A stretch of 64,000 nucleotides of DNA from positions 1 to 64,000 of the forward strand of contig JAOVVO010000033.1 in assembly GCA_028564675.1 (NCBI GenBank). Reading direction: 5' to 3'. The notes under the pieces were generated by a model, which did not search any database, was not told where the DNA came from, and worked only from the letters and a program-made list of their open reading frames with translations. Shown piece after piece: positions 28,280 through 41,551 of the stretch. The position numbers were made by a program, and so were the translations under genes. Numbering within the stretch: the first letter of the stretch is position 1; every line of letters starts with the position of its first letter. This stretch comes from Onchocerca lupi (Eukaryota > Nematoda > Chromadorea > Rhabditida > Onchocercidae).

Positions 28280-28995
28280 ACTGTGTAATGCAATAAAAGT
28301 ATAATGCGTAGAGCAATGTTTTCCAGATGAATTCTTGTAATATCGCTTTCGATACTTCGCGATCTAAAAACGTGATTTGTGATCAAATGAAGTAAAACGA
28401 CAGCCAATGTGAACCGAAAGAAAAGATGAATCAGAGTTATTATAACAAGGATGGAAATAATCGTTTGAAAGAAAATAGAAGAAGAATGATAGCTAAGTTG
28501 AGGAATGACAGGTAATATCCACGAGCAAAATAAAACCATACACAAGCGAAAAATAAAACTACAGGACCTTTGCATACTATTTTGCAAAATCATGACAACA
28601 GTATGTGTCGTATAAAAATGAGAAAAGAAAATAGCACGACGGGTAAGTATTACCGATGTACCAATGAAACTTTCATCCCAAAGGATTCGCATGAGACATG
28701 CAGCATGCAAAATGCAATCTGAGAAGCAATAGAAAGAATTTCCATATAGCTGGAAGCGTACTATTGCTAATCTTTTCATACAAAAATAGCAAAGGGCTAC
28801 TTTCAAACATCATGCCAGGACACCTTCCAACACACACAATCGATCACATCTACCATCCTTCTCTATCTGACATTTCGCTTCACTGTCATCCTCTTCCAAA
28901 GCCACCTTCTCCGTTTTTTTCTCCGTCTTCACTATTTCCTTCTGTCGCATCACTCTCGCTGAATGTAATTTTTATTCGAAAAATATGGAAATAAT

Positions 28996-29022
28996 TAGCT
29001 TGACCTTGACAGGGTCAAGCTA
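28996..29022. repeat. Perfect 10 bp palindromic hairpin bordering an inverted-repeat element
   Basis: The arms TAGCTTGACC (28996-29005) and GGTCAAGCTA (29013-29022) are exact reverse complements around a 7-base loop, TTGACAG. It sits directly at the left end of the ~300 bp foldback element, so it may be part of that element's terminus. It could instead act as a transcription terminator-like fold; nothing decides this. Confidence 0.75.
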
Positions 29023-29324
29023 GTCTATGTAAGTAAAAATGTAAATGTCCGTTTGTTCAGAATTTTGAGGCAGAGGTAGTTATTACCGATTGCTTTGAAA
29101 TTTTGTTACAATGTTGTACTCGAATACGCACATGTTTTTATACATTTTTTATATGCACGCGTTGACAGATGTGACAGACAAAAGAAAAAACTAAATAAAA
29201 CTACATAAAAACACGCTTCTATTCGAATGCAGCATCATTTCAAAATTTCAAAGCAATCGGTGAAGAATTTTCGGAAATTTAAAATTTTGAACAACGAACA
29301 CTTACACTTTTATTTATATAGATT
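29022..29324. mobile_element. MITE-like foldback element with ~85 bp imperfect terminal inverted repeats
   Basis: The left end reads TCTATGTAAGTAAAAATGTA, with TTCAGAATTTTGAG inside and ACCGATTGCTTTGAAATTTTG at the inner edge. The reverse complement of the right end reads TCTATATAAATAAAAGTGTA, with TTCAAAATTTTAAA and CACCGATTGCTTTGAAATTT. The arms pair over roughly 85 bp with small gaps, leaving a ~130 bp centre without an open frame. This is the structure of a non-autonomous DNA transposon. I could not assign a superfamily and see no clear target-site duplication. A palindrome abuts the left end. Confidence 0.75.
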
Positions 29325-30221
29325 AAGATTTTCCCATATGTCACTTCTTTGTATCGAAGATTGGAGACAGTCCTCTATTTTGAAAAATTAGAGACAAATT
29401 TCGATAAGTCAATTCCCATCTTACGTCTCAAACAAATAATCGTTTTTGTCATTCTTCCAGTAAATATCCAGAAATTCTGAAGCCATGAATTAGTTAGAAT
29501 AAAGTTATAAAAAAACTAAAATAGTGTAGAAGTCCATCAATACACTAGTGACTCTATCAAGAGTAATGAATAACTAATAAATAATTGAAATAGCGAGACT
29601 ATTACGAGATTAATCTATCAAATATGTCATGTCGCTTCTAAGTTCTTTTAGAGTATCATATAAATGTCATTCTAAGAATTACACTGTTTTTTCTTCCTTA
29701 AAAATGCGTAATGAATAGAGTGAGTATACTGCAAAAGTGCAGAAGAGTATAGATTTCACTCTGCTGACTCCATCAATAGACATACATTTTCGCTTGCATT
29801 TATACTAACAATAAATCTGAGCAACACAGAAGTCTCATGCCGATAACGCTATCTTTTGAAACAGTAAACAAATTATATCTTCTTAGACTTTTTCCTTGTT
29901 AAAATCCATCAGTCAAACTTGCTGACTTGCCAATGTGTTTATTGTTTAATTCAGATACTAAAGCTCAATTGTATGAGCAGTAGAACTTTTTGACACCTTT
30001 TTGTCAACTTTAATCTTATTGTCTTTCCGCTGCAACTTTGACTGTATTTTTGCAACAGGATGTAATATTCTGTCTTGAGTATATGACTCAAGAAGATTCT
30101 CCCTTTAGTATATATGGGAAAACACAAGCATATCTTTGACTAGCATATTTTTTATTGAGGTAATAAAAACTGAGAGGCAAAAGAAATTCAGTGATTTCAA
30201 CAATAAATCACAAAAAAAGAA

Positions 30222-33200
30222 TCACACAGATTGTTCAGAGCTGTATTTTGAAGCGATACCTGATCGACCTTCTTGCATAGCAACACTTTCACCAGCATAA
30301 TTATCATCAAGTCCTTTCCATGTTCTTTGAGAAAAATAATCACCTGAAACACATTAATCTCTTAGTGGTATGTCGAAATAAGAATTTTCCAAAATGCTAA
30401 TTTTTTTATTTAATTGAAATAGAGTCATATCCTTATTACAATCAAAAATAAATCGGAAAATAGCAAATTTCCCACTCTTCTTCCAAACATTATTTTATAT
30501 AAATTATAAAATGAAGGACACTGGTTGTCCAAAATCCAATAAAGAAACGTTAGTGGGGATATGCTATTAACAAAATTTTTCCATATTATAAAGCTATATC
30601 TTCAATGCAAAAATATTTCTCCACATACTAATCATTTTAGTACATCAAATTCCTATAAATATCTTATTATCCAAAGTAATTTCAGTAATTTTCTAGTACA
30701 TCCAATTTTTGCTACGACATTAATTCCGAAAATTTTCAAATATTTTGCCAAAAAAACGTAGGTATCCAAAAAGTGAATACTTACCGGCTATATAAGTAGA
30801 CAAGGCATTACAAGAATTTTCAGCATTAAACGAATTTATATCACAGTTGACATTAACTTTGACACCCATAAAACGCATTTTACCTGTGACTAAACTCAAA
30901 TCCGATTCGACATCAGCTTCACTGCCTATTTCATCTAAAAAAAAAAAAATAAAGTGTGAAATCACAATAATATTGCATGCACAGTCCGCGTCAAACTTAC
31001 AATAAAAGCATGCAGAGAATTTAACTAGCTAATTGAATGACAAGAAAACCAAACCGATACAACAGCCTAATATCATTTATATAGCTTTAATTCAAAAATT
31101 AAAATTTATTACTGTGCAGAAAATTTTTGAATTCTGCTGTCCATCCATCACCCGCTAACCATCTACATTGCGGATTCAAAGCGGCTTCTGCTTCGAAAAC
31201 ACTTAAAACTGGACGATAAAAATCAGAAACATCCAAGATAATGCCATATGGGCAAGAGAGAACGATAAATGCTTCAATATCGTTAGCAAAGTTGGAGAGT
31301 TTCGGCTCACTGATCTAGAATAATAATAAATCGATGTAGAATGTCTGACTGGGGCCAATGTAAAAGTTAATGCATTTTTCTAAGAATATACGTTTTGCTT
31401 TTGTATTTATCTAGATAATACATTTTGGAACACGGAAATGAAAAAGTAAGAGAACAGAGCATAAGAGAAAGAGCAATATGTAACGTGATAATTGTGTAAG
31501 AAATAATTTAAAATAACTTTTTCGAACACTGCATGAGTATTGGAACTTAATCAAACCTTGCCAATTGCTAGGGTATAACTCTTTTTTCCTGCAACTTTAC
31601 ACAGCTTTCTAGTCCGTTCTAGAGCTTCTCTATATCCAACCAGATCTAGTGTATTGACCACAATACCAACAGTTTGGGCGTCTCGTAATTTTTCGATTAA
31701 AAATAATCGTTTTTTTAGAAGCCGAGTGGCTGGAGTTCTGAATTTTCAATGTAATTGTTTAACTAGTATTTCATTATAATAAAACTTAAATCATGAGTGA
31801 TCAAAACAAAGTTAAGATTAAAATAAATTATTATACTGAAATATCTCTTCCAAAAACTGCAGAAATTTCAAAGCTATCATTACTCTTTTGCAGTTGCTTA
31901 TATACTTAGATCAATTCAAGGAATATACAATGAAAAATTTTTATAGCTTGCTTGAAGTTTCTAAGGTCCAACTAATTATTCTTTAAAAATACTTGTCCAC
32001 ATCAGACTACTTGGATTCTTGGAATAATATGAAATGAAAAATGATTTACCTTTCAAATGAGCACTTTAGCGTGATGGGAGAAAATGTAAAAACATTGGTG
32101 CAGTTTAAATTGGTCATCAACCAGAGTGGCAACACTGGACTATTTGTTTCACCGATAAAAAGGAGTGTCATATTCCGTTTTCCCTTTGGTGAGATACGTC
32201 CTAAGCAGCAACTCATATCTGAAACATCTACTATGCAATATGCTCCGGTATATTGAATGCTCATGTTTCCATATTTTTCGAAAGAGAAAACCCTGTTGCT
32301 TGCTATTAGCGAAAAACAGCAGTTACCAGCAAAAATTAAAATTTAGTCACTTCAAAAAGAAAAAAAATTGCAAGGTATGCAGACGATAAAACATACTGGA
32401 AGTGGAAGGTTGACCGAGATTATTGAATCGACCGAGGAGTTTGCAGTTGAATAAAGATTCAATACCGGAAAATTTGCTCAACCAATCGAACAAAGCATCT
32501 TAAACGAAATTTTCCAGTCCTGAGCGTTATCAAGCAAAAATGACTACCCATTTGTTTGTAACTCTTCTAATAATGACATGTTTGAGTAATTTATCATTAT
32601 TATAAGGAAGATGAAAATTTTTTTAATTTATTTATTTTTCAAAAAATAGGTTGCCTCAATACAAGCATTGTATATCTGGTGTCCTCTTTACCATGCATTA
32701 GTAGATATCATCCTGGTTTTTGGAAGATTGAAGTTTATTTTACTTTGAAAAAAAAAATGGCAATCTCAGAATTATCCTAATTTCAACACAGAAAGAACAT
32801 TTAAGTGAATTATTTAAATGAACCTGAATTGTTTGCATAAACTGCATCGTACAAAAGACAACAATTCCGTTCAAATTTATCCTTATATTCATTCACAGCT
32901 TCTTTTAACATTTCCAATTCGATGTTCATATCACCGAAAACAAACCAAATAGGAAGGCGATTAATGGTCTCACTCATACACGAATCTCCATAATGAACAA
33001 TGCAGTCAGCACCACATTGTTCTGCAGCTACAAAATCAACACAGCAGCTGCAATTTTTAATTTATGACTGATTTTGAAAGCAAAATAAAGTTTGTAGAAA
33101 TTGGCTAAGAATAGCTGTGATAAACGATTCTTTGTAACTAAAATAAATTCGAAAAAAGAATGTTTAAAAGATGGATATAAAATCGATGATTAAATAATGG

Positions 33201-33635
33201 CAACAAATTTATTTTACCCACCTTCATTATTTTTTTTTCATTAACATTAGTATTTCTTATGCACGTGTTATCCGTAACATTTTTAGAAATTTTACCAATG
33301 AAAAACAATGTTTTAATTCTGCTCTAATCTATTGTAATGATTTGTGTTTCTATCCCAATTCAACCTGAGAGATTTTAAGCTGAATTGAATCTACTTCTGC
33401 ATTCTTCATCCATTATTTCATCACTTAATAATGTATACCTTCGATATGTTGTGTCAGCTAAAATATACATTTTTGCATTTCCGTTACATTCCTTCTCTAA
33501 GAGAGTCGCGATATCGGCAGATAAAGAAAGATAATAATCGGGGAATTGTAAGGCAACTCTACGGTAACCACTATTATTAATCCATGACACTGTTGAATCA
33601 ATGTTGAAAAATCTTTTCAACTTGATACTATCCAT
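30222..33635 (-). CDS. dph-2: Diphthamide biosynthesis protein DPH2 (subunit of the first-step enzyme)
   Basis: Partner of DPH1 in the iron-sulfur enzyme that transfers an aminocarboxypropyl group from SAM to the diphthamide histidine of eEF2 in the cytosol. The start ATG at 33635 directly follows a TTTGCAG acceptor (probably trans-spliced). Exon 1 (33635-33439) gives VALQFPDYYLSLSADIATLL and ADTTYR. Splicing to the acceptor before 33047 restores YRSCCVDFVAAEQCGADCIV, the family's SCCVD cluster. Later exons carry LLFIGE and VFTFSPIT (about 32240-32049), DAQTVGIVVNTL and AGKKSYTLAIGK (31735-31556), FIVLSCPYG and NPQCRWLAGDGW (31317-31120), DLSLVTGKMR (30936-30785) and RTWKGLDDNY to the stop at 30222. 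The order of motifs matches human DPH2 throughout. Confidence 0.93.
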
Positions 33636-35793
33636 CTCCTGCAAATTCTTCTCATAATTAGCACTTTCAGCAAGACAACTGATTACATATCAAGTTTCAC
33701 ATTACACAGTATCGGCTTATGAATTTCATGGTATATCATTTCAAAAGATAATAATGAATCATCAAGTAGAAAAAAATTTTTCACCTGCGGTATATTCAAA
33801 TTTTTTGGTGCCTTATTGCCCCCTAATTAAGTTACTAAGCTTATATCATTTTTATCTATAAGCTTGACACTTTGCAGTTTTATGATCACCTAAGTAGATC
33901 TTCCACCTGTGAAATACGATCTTCAGTAAGAAATACTGCCTTACCTTCTTTATCTACCTCATAAACAGAATTAATTAATTTAATAACTATTTTTTGATCA
34001 AAGGCAGTGATGGAAGGCAAAGTTGGAGTTTCTGTTCTTGTAACTGGTATCCATAATAGTACTATCGGTGATGACAGAACGGAAACTTCATCTGTCAGTC
34101 AAACTAGGACTTCATAGGGAAAAAAGTTCAAGTGATCTTACAGCCAAGCTTCAGTACCGGAGACAAACTAGCTGAGCAAATAAGTGAAAGGGTAAAATGA
34201 AAAATATTTAAAATTTTTTTATATAGCCTAGACAAAAGATATTATTCTATAGCTGAACATATTATTAAGTCTCGAAAGAAGGAATATCAATTCTTCACTA
34301 AAAAAGAGGTCATACATCGAATAGATCTGTAGCATATCTAAACAGCCTGTAGTATAATTATTCAGAAACTAGACTCTTTAATCAGGTAAGCAATAATTCA
34401 TTACACAGATTTTCACTGATCGACATGTCAACCCTTCTGGAATTTATTCGAAATGTTTGTCCTATCAGTTACAACACTAACTAACAACTACTGGTAAAAT
34501 CCCAAACAAGTTTTTTGGAATGGCCTAAATAAACTGATGGAGAAAAAAAAAACAAATGAATGACTTACATCACTCATCAGCATAATTGTGTTTATTACAG
34601 ATAAAAAATAATTATTGCAAAGTCATAAGATAAAAGTTATTTATCCTTCATGACTAATTTTTCGTTTCTTTTTCGTGAAGAAACAATAAGTACTTTCGTT
34701 TTTCATCTTCCAAATCTGCTCAGAATTAAATTAAAAATAGAAATTACAAAAATAGAAATTTTTGGTGTATTTAAACTTCATTCGAAACAAAGTTGGATAA
34801 TTCGATCACCTGACCTTAGTTAGCTGTTTCAAAATGTGTTCTTCTGCAGAAAGCGAACTCATTGCTGAATGATGTTGAAGCTTCAGGATCGAAGAATGAC
34901 GCTTCACATTCACCTCAAAAATAAACGCAAAGATTAGATTCTTAAAAACTTTCAATTACAATGCGTCAAAGTTGCATAACAATGAATAGTGTATAGTAGT
35001 TAGAACAACATAGAAAGAAGATATGTTTCATCTCAGTGAAAATTAAAAGGCAATTTCAGCATCTACTCAAATCTCCTTTTGTTTCTCAATATTATAACAA
35101 ATTAATAAAGTTAAAAGTAAATTAGCAAAACTACAGTAGTCGGGCGTAAATAAAACTTAATTATAAATCATGTAAAATTGAAAATAAACAATGGACTAAA
35201 TTAGTGAATGATGGACTAACTTAATCGTAAAAACTGAAAGTTAATGAACAGTCAAAATAAAAACAGAGAACTTCGCAACCATCCATACAATGTATCACTG
35301 GCCGGCCGGTCCATCAAATATATCGAAATCTCGGTATTTTCCGGAATTCTCAAGGAACCATCTGTTTTAAAACTGATGCTTAATCAGTTTGTCGAAGATG
35401 ATTGTGATATGATTGTCAGGAGAATGAAGATGCATTTAGAAGTGTTGAAGATTTAGTCAGCTTGGGGTAATTATCGAAAAGCTTAAATCAAACATATAAA
35501 AAATCATTCGTCGGAGTACACCTTGAAATTTCTTTATGAAATGAAATCCATCAGTTGCTTATTTATTGAGTACTTTTCGTGTCTTTCAAGCTCTAATGTA
35601 TCATTTAATATTGTGCTGATAATGGAATATGAGGTATGATTCTCAGGATTCCCCATGATTAGTTTAATTTAATGTAGTTTTAGGCTTTTTTAAAATTTAA
35701 TCAAGCTAAAACTCCTACGAAATTAGTGATTATGCTATATTTTCTCATTTCTTGAACATTTGCAGTGATTACATTTTTTTTTTTTCTTTTAGG
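33636..35793. other. Divergent promoter region between DPH2 and the BTB gene
   Basis: About 2.2 kb between two genes transcribed away from each other; it should hold both promoters and the BTB gene's outron (acceptor TTTCTTTTAG ends at 35792). The only possible coding signal is a tiny minus-strand exon pair at 34862-34620, listed separately. An open frame of 70 codons at 35244-35456 (plus) resembles nothing known. Confidence 0.55.
34620..34862 (-). CDS. Candidate micro-gene of unknown function (two exons, about 40 codons)
   Basis: Behind an acceptor-like TTTTTGAG, the ATG at 34862 opens MSSLSAEEHILKQLTK, which ends at a GT donor (34815) in phase 0. After about 100 bp an acceptor CAG allows a second exon from 34715 to a stop near 34640. 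In the other frame the same stretch reads DLEDEKRKYLLFLHEKE and stops at 34654. This frame looks more protein-like, but it does not match the donor phase. I do not recognise a family. It may be a small protein, a non-coding upstream exon or chance. Confidence 0.2.
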
Positions 35794-38700
35794 ATGAGTG
35801 TCGTCGATGTTCCGACATTGTTTGAACGTAATAATAATGATCGACGCAATCCTGATCAAGATCATACATATTGTAGCGTGAGCGATGGTTATAATATACC
35901 ACTTGCCGAACGACTTTCACAGTTTCGCAACGAAAACATCGGTTGCGACGTTGAATTTATCGTTGGAACAGAGCGAGAAGTTAGTTAACAGTATATTCGC
36001 TCGAGATTTTTTCTTTATGAAAAAGTTCTCTTATCAAAGTGATGCAGCCCTAAATTAATAGTTTCATTTTTCGAAATTGACGCAAAGTAGTCCTTAACAT
36101 TAATAAATTCGATATCGTACCATAAGGACATCCTTTTGAGTTCAGGCAAAAGTAGATACGGTGGAAAGTTTCGGACTTAGAATAAATTTGTACAGATTCA
36201 CATTCTTTTTTTCAGTACATTTTTAACGCATCATATATCTATATTGTAATATTATTGCAATATACCCGTATATTCAATTGTTTCACTGGAATTTTTCGCA
36301 TCGGGATAAATATATCTTTTTTCTAGTCCATTAATGCTCACAGACTTATTCTTGGTTGTGGTTCGAAAGTATTTGCCGCGATGTTCTACGGTAAAATGAC
36401 ACAAGGTAAGTTATCTCTTCTATTGCAGAAAAATGTTTCCTTACTAAATAAAAAAATTATTTTTATCCAAACATATTATTTCAAAACTTATGCATCCATA
36501 AACAATATAATTTGATGTGATAATATTAGACAGGTAGTGTTAGCTATGCTTGACAATAATATTTTTTCATACGGAAATAATTAATAGAAAAATAATTAGC
36601 ATCAACATTTTCTCATTTCCGTTAATTGCCAATTTAAATTCTCAATACTATGTCCAAGTTCTTTTCTGCAGAAAAGCAAAATGATAATTTAATGACGGTT
36701 ATTGTTCCGGATGTCACTCCTCAGGCTTTTACAATTCTCGTCAATTTTCTTTATTCGGATTTGAATATGGATGCAGTTAAATTGGACGACGATGATGTAA
36801 TGCAAACGCTCTACGCGGGTAATAGTCATCTTTCGATGTAAATTGATTTCTGCTTGTCTTTATAAATTATCAAATCCGTTCAAATATAGGTATAATAGCA
36901 TCGATGTTACTGAGATGCAGCATGCCGAGCTATTTAAAATTGTTCATGTTGCTTTATAATTTTTATAATCAGTACTAATTTGAGGGTTTACTTTGTTTGA
37001 CTTTATAATCAATGTTAGCCTGAAGGTTTACTTTTTTTTAACAACAGTTTATTTCGATTGGATTTGACAGTTTGTGTATGACATATATGCAAATATTATG
37101 GTCTTCAATGTACATCTTACACTTTTAAAAATTTTTTGATATTTTAAGTCATTATTAGGCGTTTAAGTCAGAATTTTAAGAATTGGAGTGTCATGCTAAA
37201 ATGAATAGTATTATATAGAAACTTATTTTTATATTTTGATAATCTTTTGGAATCATTGCAGTTCTCCACTTATTTCAGCGAAGAAGTATGATGTAAAAGC
37301 TCTCATTTCGGTTTGCGTTAAATATTTGATGAACTGTTTGAATGCTTCGAATGCATTTTGTTTACTTTCACAAGCACGTTTTTTCGACGAGCCATTTTTG
37401 ATAAAACGTTGTTTGGAAGTGATTGATACAAACACGGATGAAGCTCTGAAATCCTCGGGTAATGCGACTCGCAAATTAGATTAGAATATTTCCTTTATGC
37501 TACAAAAAAATTATGAATTCAAGTTTCTATTGAGAAATTGAAAATATTATATTCTGTAAAATAATAAATAATATATAGTGAATAATTTAATTTTTTAAGA
37601 TAACGTAATTTTTTCTAAGCTTACTTTTTTTTTTAATATAACCTTTCAAAAATTTTTTTGTTATTAAGGCCAGTTTGTTCTGTTCTTGCATTATTACTGG
37701 AAGAAGTTTTTGCAGGATTTCGAGATATTGATCGCGATACACTTGCAACAATATTGAAGAGAAATGAGCTGGATCCGACTAATGAACTTGTTATTTTTAG
37801 AGCCGCACAGTCTTGGAGTGAAGCGGTTTGTTTGTGTTATATTCCTCAAAAATAAGATTTAGAAAAAGAAGCTCTAACATGATTTTTCAGAATGGTCAAG
37901 ACCGTCGCTAGAAACAGATTCCATTTGAATCATTAACCAAATAAAATCAGTTGCAGCACCTGCCAGATATATTGAACTGTAAACAATAATAACATTACAA
38001 AATTAAGTATAAATAAAAGTCGTTCGCAACGTAATTTTCAACACACATGAAATTTTCAAATATATGTATTCGTGTCTTTTTGTACCTAAATGAATGCAGA
38101 TTTTTTTTTATATAAATAAAAAAAATATCTCTTAAAATGAACCATGCGCTTATTTTGAAGCGGAAATTGATATAATCCCGGTCTTGTTTCCGAGGAAATA
38201 TTGATTATTTTGAGACTAAAGTGAAAAATCTCTTTTTTGAAGCTGTTTTAGTTGTTAGTTGAATTTCTGTAGTTTTCTTCCTCCATTTATTCTGATTTTT
38301 CAACTTTTGAAATATTCATTATCCAACTTTATGAACAGAATTTTCGCTATATGATAGTAGCGTATTTTCAAGCCCTGAACCTTCTTTTTCATTTTAGTGC
38401 CTTTTTTTGTATTCAAATGATAGTTGGGATATTCAGCAGAGTAGCTCTACTTCAAAATAAGAACTCTATTGTGTTAAGGAAGTTGTGTTTCCATTTGGTC
38501 ATATTATAAACTTTTTACTTTAAATTTTTATTTTTCTTTAGTGATTTAGATAGATGAATCCATGATATTAATATGTATTTAATCTTCAAAACTTTGTTTA
38601 CAGTGTAGTTGCCCACTTAGCTCAACTTTTTCCGACACGCAGTTGCATTTATTACAAATATTGTATTGAATATTTGAATATTTTTGATACATTGTTATAA

Positions 38701-40864
38701 CCCCTTAGAAATTTATTGTGAATTATCTACGCACAAGTAATTTATTATTTTCTATGGGACTAATGGAGTGAAGAGCAAAAAATGTTTAGTTTGCATCTAC
38801 TGCTAATGCAAAAAAAACTTCTGGTTTTTCTAGGAATGTGAACGACGGAAAATCGAAGTAAATCCTTTAAATCAACGTGAAGTTCTTGGTCCAGTACTTT
38901 CGCTTATACGATTTCCGTTAATGACAGTTCATGAATTTGGTGAAGCAGGTGCAATTCTTTCTTCTGTTTTTTTTTATGCTTATTTTTCATTGTTTACTTG
39001 ATTTCTGTTTTAAGAGTGTTTACTTTATTTCTGTTTTTAAGAGCGGTTATTGTAAGGCTGCCTAGTTTTGCTACTAAAGCTTAATGGTTGTTTAATCACT
39101 CTGTATTGATTCAGAATATCTTGCTTACTTAATGTAATTGAACTTAGGTCAAGTATAATTTCAGTCCAGATCGACATGTTTTATTACTCAAAAATTGAAA
39201 GTTTATTTCAATCTTATATTTCAGCAAGCTCGTCGTTATTGAGCTGTGAGGAAATTGCTCAAGTGTTTCTTCACTTGACCGTTGTTCCACGTCCACCGGT
39301 TTCTTATCCGACAGGTTCTTTGTCTATGTTTTCTGGAGAAATTGCAATATTCAGTAATATATTAGGATTTTATGTCACAGTTTCTGTCTGTATTCATTTA
39401 GTGTGTTCAATTGTATCCAGTATGTTTTCTGATCTCAGGGATTAGGTCGAAGTTTTAAATGATTTGGACTGGAAAAATACTGCAAGCACATTACTTTAGC
39501 AAAAGATGTGGCGCTCGTTATATCTTTTGTTTTGAAAAAAGATTATTTGCAGAGAGCAGAGCACCTTTGTCAGCTAACTTTTTTTTGCTTGTTTTCAGGT
39601 CTGAGATGTAACGGGTGTTCCCGACACGTAATTAAACGTTTTCCTATCTTATCTACTAAACGCTATAACAGGCGGGAAAGTAAATTCTGGTATGTTGAAA
39701 TTCGATGATTTTATTTCATTTTAATTTAGATTTTATTATAGGAGAGACCTAAATGAGATTTCTTTATTTTCAAATTGTTTTCTTTGATGTTAGTTTCATG
39801 GTGGATCGTGAAATTTTGGTAAGTGGTTTCGGAATATTCGGACTTGCTTCAGCATCAAGATATCCACTATCCCCTCATCATTCACTGGATGAATCATCAA
39901 TAGCTGTCGATTGGCAGACTCGAGTGGAAATTCAGGTTTATCGGGATTTCAGTATAAGATTGGAAGATGGAGATGAAGTAATTTGGTTAATTAAATCTAG
40001 TTTGTATATCTCATCTAGGTTTGGAATACCAGAGATACATTTTTTTGCAAAATATCTCATGTTCCAAAAGCTATAAGTAAACTAAAAAGTATTGGATAAC
40101 TAAATTTGGAAAATTTAAGTAGAAGTGTGCTTGTGTCCTGAAATAGATATGGTATACTTGTGTCGTTATTTTAAAAAAAGTGTTATGAAGAAAATTAGTT
40201 AGCTGTGATAAAAAGTAGTCGAAACTATTAATTTGTTATCTTTCGCTTTACAGTATTTGAAATTATTTTAGATGATATTTAAATGCTAGTTAAATAGGAG
40301 TATGATGTTTCTGAGTACAAATTTTTTTTTATAGGTATTCCCCCCACCAAATGTCCGAGATGGTGGACTGACAGTAGGTTGTGCTAATGCGATAGAAACT
40401 GTTGTCATTCAAGGTAGAGTGGGTGATGTAAAACCCGTCGTGGCCAGTTTCAAAAAACCAGTACCTGTGCGACCTAATATTTTTTATGTGGCTGGAATGA
40501 AGCTTTTGGTGAGTTACATTGATTACAATATAATTGGACTTAAAGAAATGATAAATTATGTACATTCATATAATAAACTGTTTTTTGCTTATGTACTTGC
40601 TTATGAATCAATCAACTGCTTTGACAATTATGTTAGCTCTCTTATGTTCAACAGTTAAGTTCTTGTTTTCAGTCAGATGGGGTACAAACATATGGTGGTA
40701 AGGAAGGCATTGGAACAGCAACAGTATCATTACCGTTTAATGAAGAAGTCAGTTTTAATTTCCAAAGTTTTCGGAATAATTATGGTAGTGAAGATAATTG
40801 TCGTTTTGAAGGACAGCTTCCTGAAATTCATTTCCTTGTTCAGTGGGCTGAAAAAACTCAGTAA
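35794..40864 (+). CDS. BTB-BACK-PHR domain protein, BTBD1/2/3/6 family (CUL3 adaptor-like)
   Basis: Members bind CUL3 through the BTB domain and recruit substrates such as transcription factors or topoisomerase I through the PHR domain. ATG 35794 follows a TTTCTTTTAG acceptor. The BTB domain spans exons 35794-35979 (GCDVEFIVG), 36327-36405 (INAHRLILGCGSKVFAAMFY) and 36672-36818 (IVPDVTPQAFTILVNFLYSD, TLYA). The BACK domain spans 37279-37458 (AFCLLSQARFFDEP, CLEVID), 37674-37825 (FRDIDRDTLATILKRNEL, SWSEA) and 38834-38948 (VLGPVLSLIRFPLMT). Exons at 39225-39314, about 39599-39690 and about 39795-39977 lead into the PHR domain (FMVDREILVSGFGIFG). PHR continues in 40335-40508 (RPNIFYVAG) and 40673-40864 (GTATVSLPF, GQLPEIHFLVQW, stop). 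All junctions are phase-consistent. The PHR part is more diverged than the BTB part. Confidence 0.92.
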
Positions 40865-41551
40865 AATTTTTTGATGCTCTGCTATGTTTTTATTTGTATT
40901 GATTTACATTTGAAAAAAGAAAAAACTTCATTTCAAATTCAGTTACATACTTGAATATTTTAACTATGCATACATATTTTAAAATCAGGATATTTTTTTC
41001 GTACTATGATTGGCACGAATACGAATAAAATGGGTAAAATGAATATAGTAATTTTCGAAATAATATTACTTAGATATACGAGAAAAAATGCTTGCTCTGA
41101 CAAGCAGTAATATCCAGTTATCAAAACCAATTGTCATGAGGATGTAACCATCAGTATGTGTATCTCTTTGTGGGAATCTTTGTAAAATTTTTAACAAATT
41201 GTAAATGTTTTTTTTATTTTGTTTGATATTTTGCTAAAGTTGCGTTATCAATATTATGTGTATCATATGAGGATTAGATATCTGAGATTTTTATAAATAA
41301 TTATTACATAATATGTATAAAATTCAATTTTTTAAAAGCTTACTTGATGCTATATGTTCCAGCGAGATGTTAGTTCATTTCATTTATGTTGGCAAATTTT
41401 GCTTTCATAGTGATCACAGCAATGTATGCATTGAAAATGATTGTTTAATTGAAATTTTCGGGAATTTCCCTGCAATAATGGCGAGAAATTAGTGCTAAAT
41501 ATCGTTCAATTTTGAGTCAGTTGAGTGAAAAATTCCTCTACTAATGTGAAA
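40865..41551. other. Short gap between the BTB gene and PEX12
   Basis: Under 700 bp separates the BTB stop from the PEX12 start, same strand. It is A+T-rich with no open frame of note. Close same-strand spacing leaves an operon possible, but no clear acceptor is seen immediately before the PEX12 ATG, so independent promoters are as likely. Confidence 0.45.

Larger units (their letters stand above)
28280..30221. other. Gap between histone deacetylase start and DPH2 end
   Basis: About 1.9 kb that should include the histone deacetylase promoter or outron and the DPH2 3' UTR. It contains the inverted-repeat element at about 28996-29324. A 201-codon open frame (28201-28806, minus) overlaps the deacetylase first exon in another frame and resembles nothing known. 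Otherwise I see no gene. Confidence 0.6.

Noticed and set aside
28201..28806. 201-codon minus-strand open frame with hydrophobic composition
   Set aside because: It overlaps the histone deacetylase first exon in another frame, has no recognisable family, and is rich in residues expected from translating A+T-rich non-coding DNA.
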